A DNA stretch of 64,000 nt from Monoplex corrugatus (taxonomy: Eukaryota > Mollusca > Gastropoda > Littorinimorpha > Ranellidae). This document shows positions 63,401-64,000 of the stretch, in pieces; positions within the stretch are counted from its first letter, which is position 1; each line of letters opens with the position of its first letter. Position numbers and translations under genes: made by a program. Under the pieces are notes generated by a model that saw only the letters and a list, made by a program, of their open reading frames with translations, ran no database searches and was not told the DNA's origin. Where the stretch lies: positions 52,167,199 through 52,231,198 of the forward strand of contig CM060307.1 in assembly GCA_030674185.1 (NCBI GenBank). The letters run 5' to 3'.

Positions 63401-64000
63401 AACGAAGTTCCCCGGATGTGGTAGTCGTACGCAAGAGAAAATAGTGCCGTTTCTTTTTAAATTAATGAGTGAGTGAGTATTTTCCTAATTTGAAACGTTA
63501 CCTTAAATTCCGGACACGACGCACGAAGATGATACTAAAATCGTATTTTTTACAAGTTACAGCGATTTTGATTTAAAATTTTTGCTTGTACTGTTTCCGG
63601 AACTACTTTTATGAGTTTATACAACAAGCAGGTGTGTATCTCTGTGCAAACCGATATGCACAACCGGCAATCTTAGAGGGCGAAAATCGGACACGATTAG
63701 TAACGTATATAATGAACTTTGGTATTTCTAATTACTTCTAAATTATAATTCCAATTAAAGCAAGCGCTCCAGGGAATTTAAATCAAATCCTTACTGAACA
63801 GATATGGATGAACAGATTCATTTTGTAATGTTATAGCAAAAGGTTTTACATATGATTGTTACTGATGCTGTGCCATGTCCCAAATCAGACCCACATTTTA
63901 TTCACACATTGCTGCATTTCCACAAAATTACAGCACACACATTCACAGCTGCTGTTTGAAATTATATGTAATATTTCTTAAACAGAATAGCAACAAAAAT
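63401..64000. other. Sequence upstream of the ATP5F1B candidate promoter
   Basis: No gene, repeat or element recognised. Slightly CpG-containing up to about 63690, AT-rich after. Confidence 0.4.

Overview
The window is intron-rich animal nuclear DNA, not bacterial or viral. Exons are small (28 to 215 bp) and bounded by GT-AG introns. There are many long (GT)n and (CA)n microsatellites, tRNA-derived SINEs, decayed LINEs and DNA transposons. The encoded proteins and the repeat types fit a lophotrochozoan, most likely a marine gastropod mollusc. That placement is inference; no species-diagnostic marker was identified.

Two conserved housekeeping genes face each other tail to tail. ERCC3 (XPB, the TFIIH translocase) runs on the + strand in 20 exons from about 7310 to 36211 and reconstructs to 791 codons in one continuous frame. 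ATP5F1B (mitochondrial F1-ATPase beta subunit) runs on the - strand; nine exons from 59645 down to 37662 encode the whole mature protein, but the exon carrying the start codon and targeting presequence was not found. A likely non-coding first exon and promoter lies at about 63279-63400. The two stop codons are about 1.45 kb apart.

Layout: 1-7.3 kb is intergenic, with microsatellites, a degenerate GATGTC minisatellite, a purine-rich tract and a SINE. 7.3-36.2 kb is ERCC3; its introns hold two short TTAA-flanked piggyBac-derived elements, SINEs, two LINE relics, a long foldback, a long-TIR element and a minisatellite built from copies of the exon 16 donor site. 36.2-37.7 kb is the convergent 3' region. 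37.7-59.6 kb is ATP5F1B, whose 11-kb intron 40811-51855 is a transposon trap: a short piggyBac derivative (41406-42091), then piggyBac A (42968-48388) interrupted inside its coding sequence by an intact piggyBac B (44383-47131), then a third piggyBac C (48540-51597). Other ATP5F1B introns hold a hAT relic with a BED finger and a LINE relic. 59.6-63.4 kb is the 5' intron region, with a frameshifted transposase-like exon. 63.4-64 kb shows nothing recognisable.

The most interesting signals are: the nested piggyBacs with exact TTAA boundaries; paired subterminal palindromes shared by otherwise different piggyBac ends; ERCC3 exon 16, flanked by a duplicated 3' splice site and by some 16 tandem copies of its own 5' splice site; and a DEVQ instead of DEVH helicase box in ERCC3.
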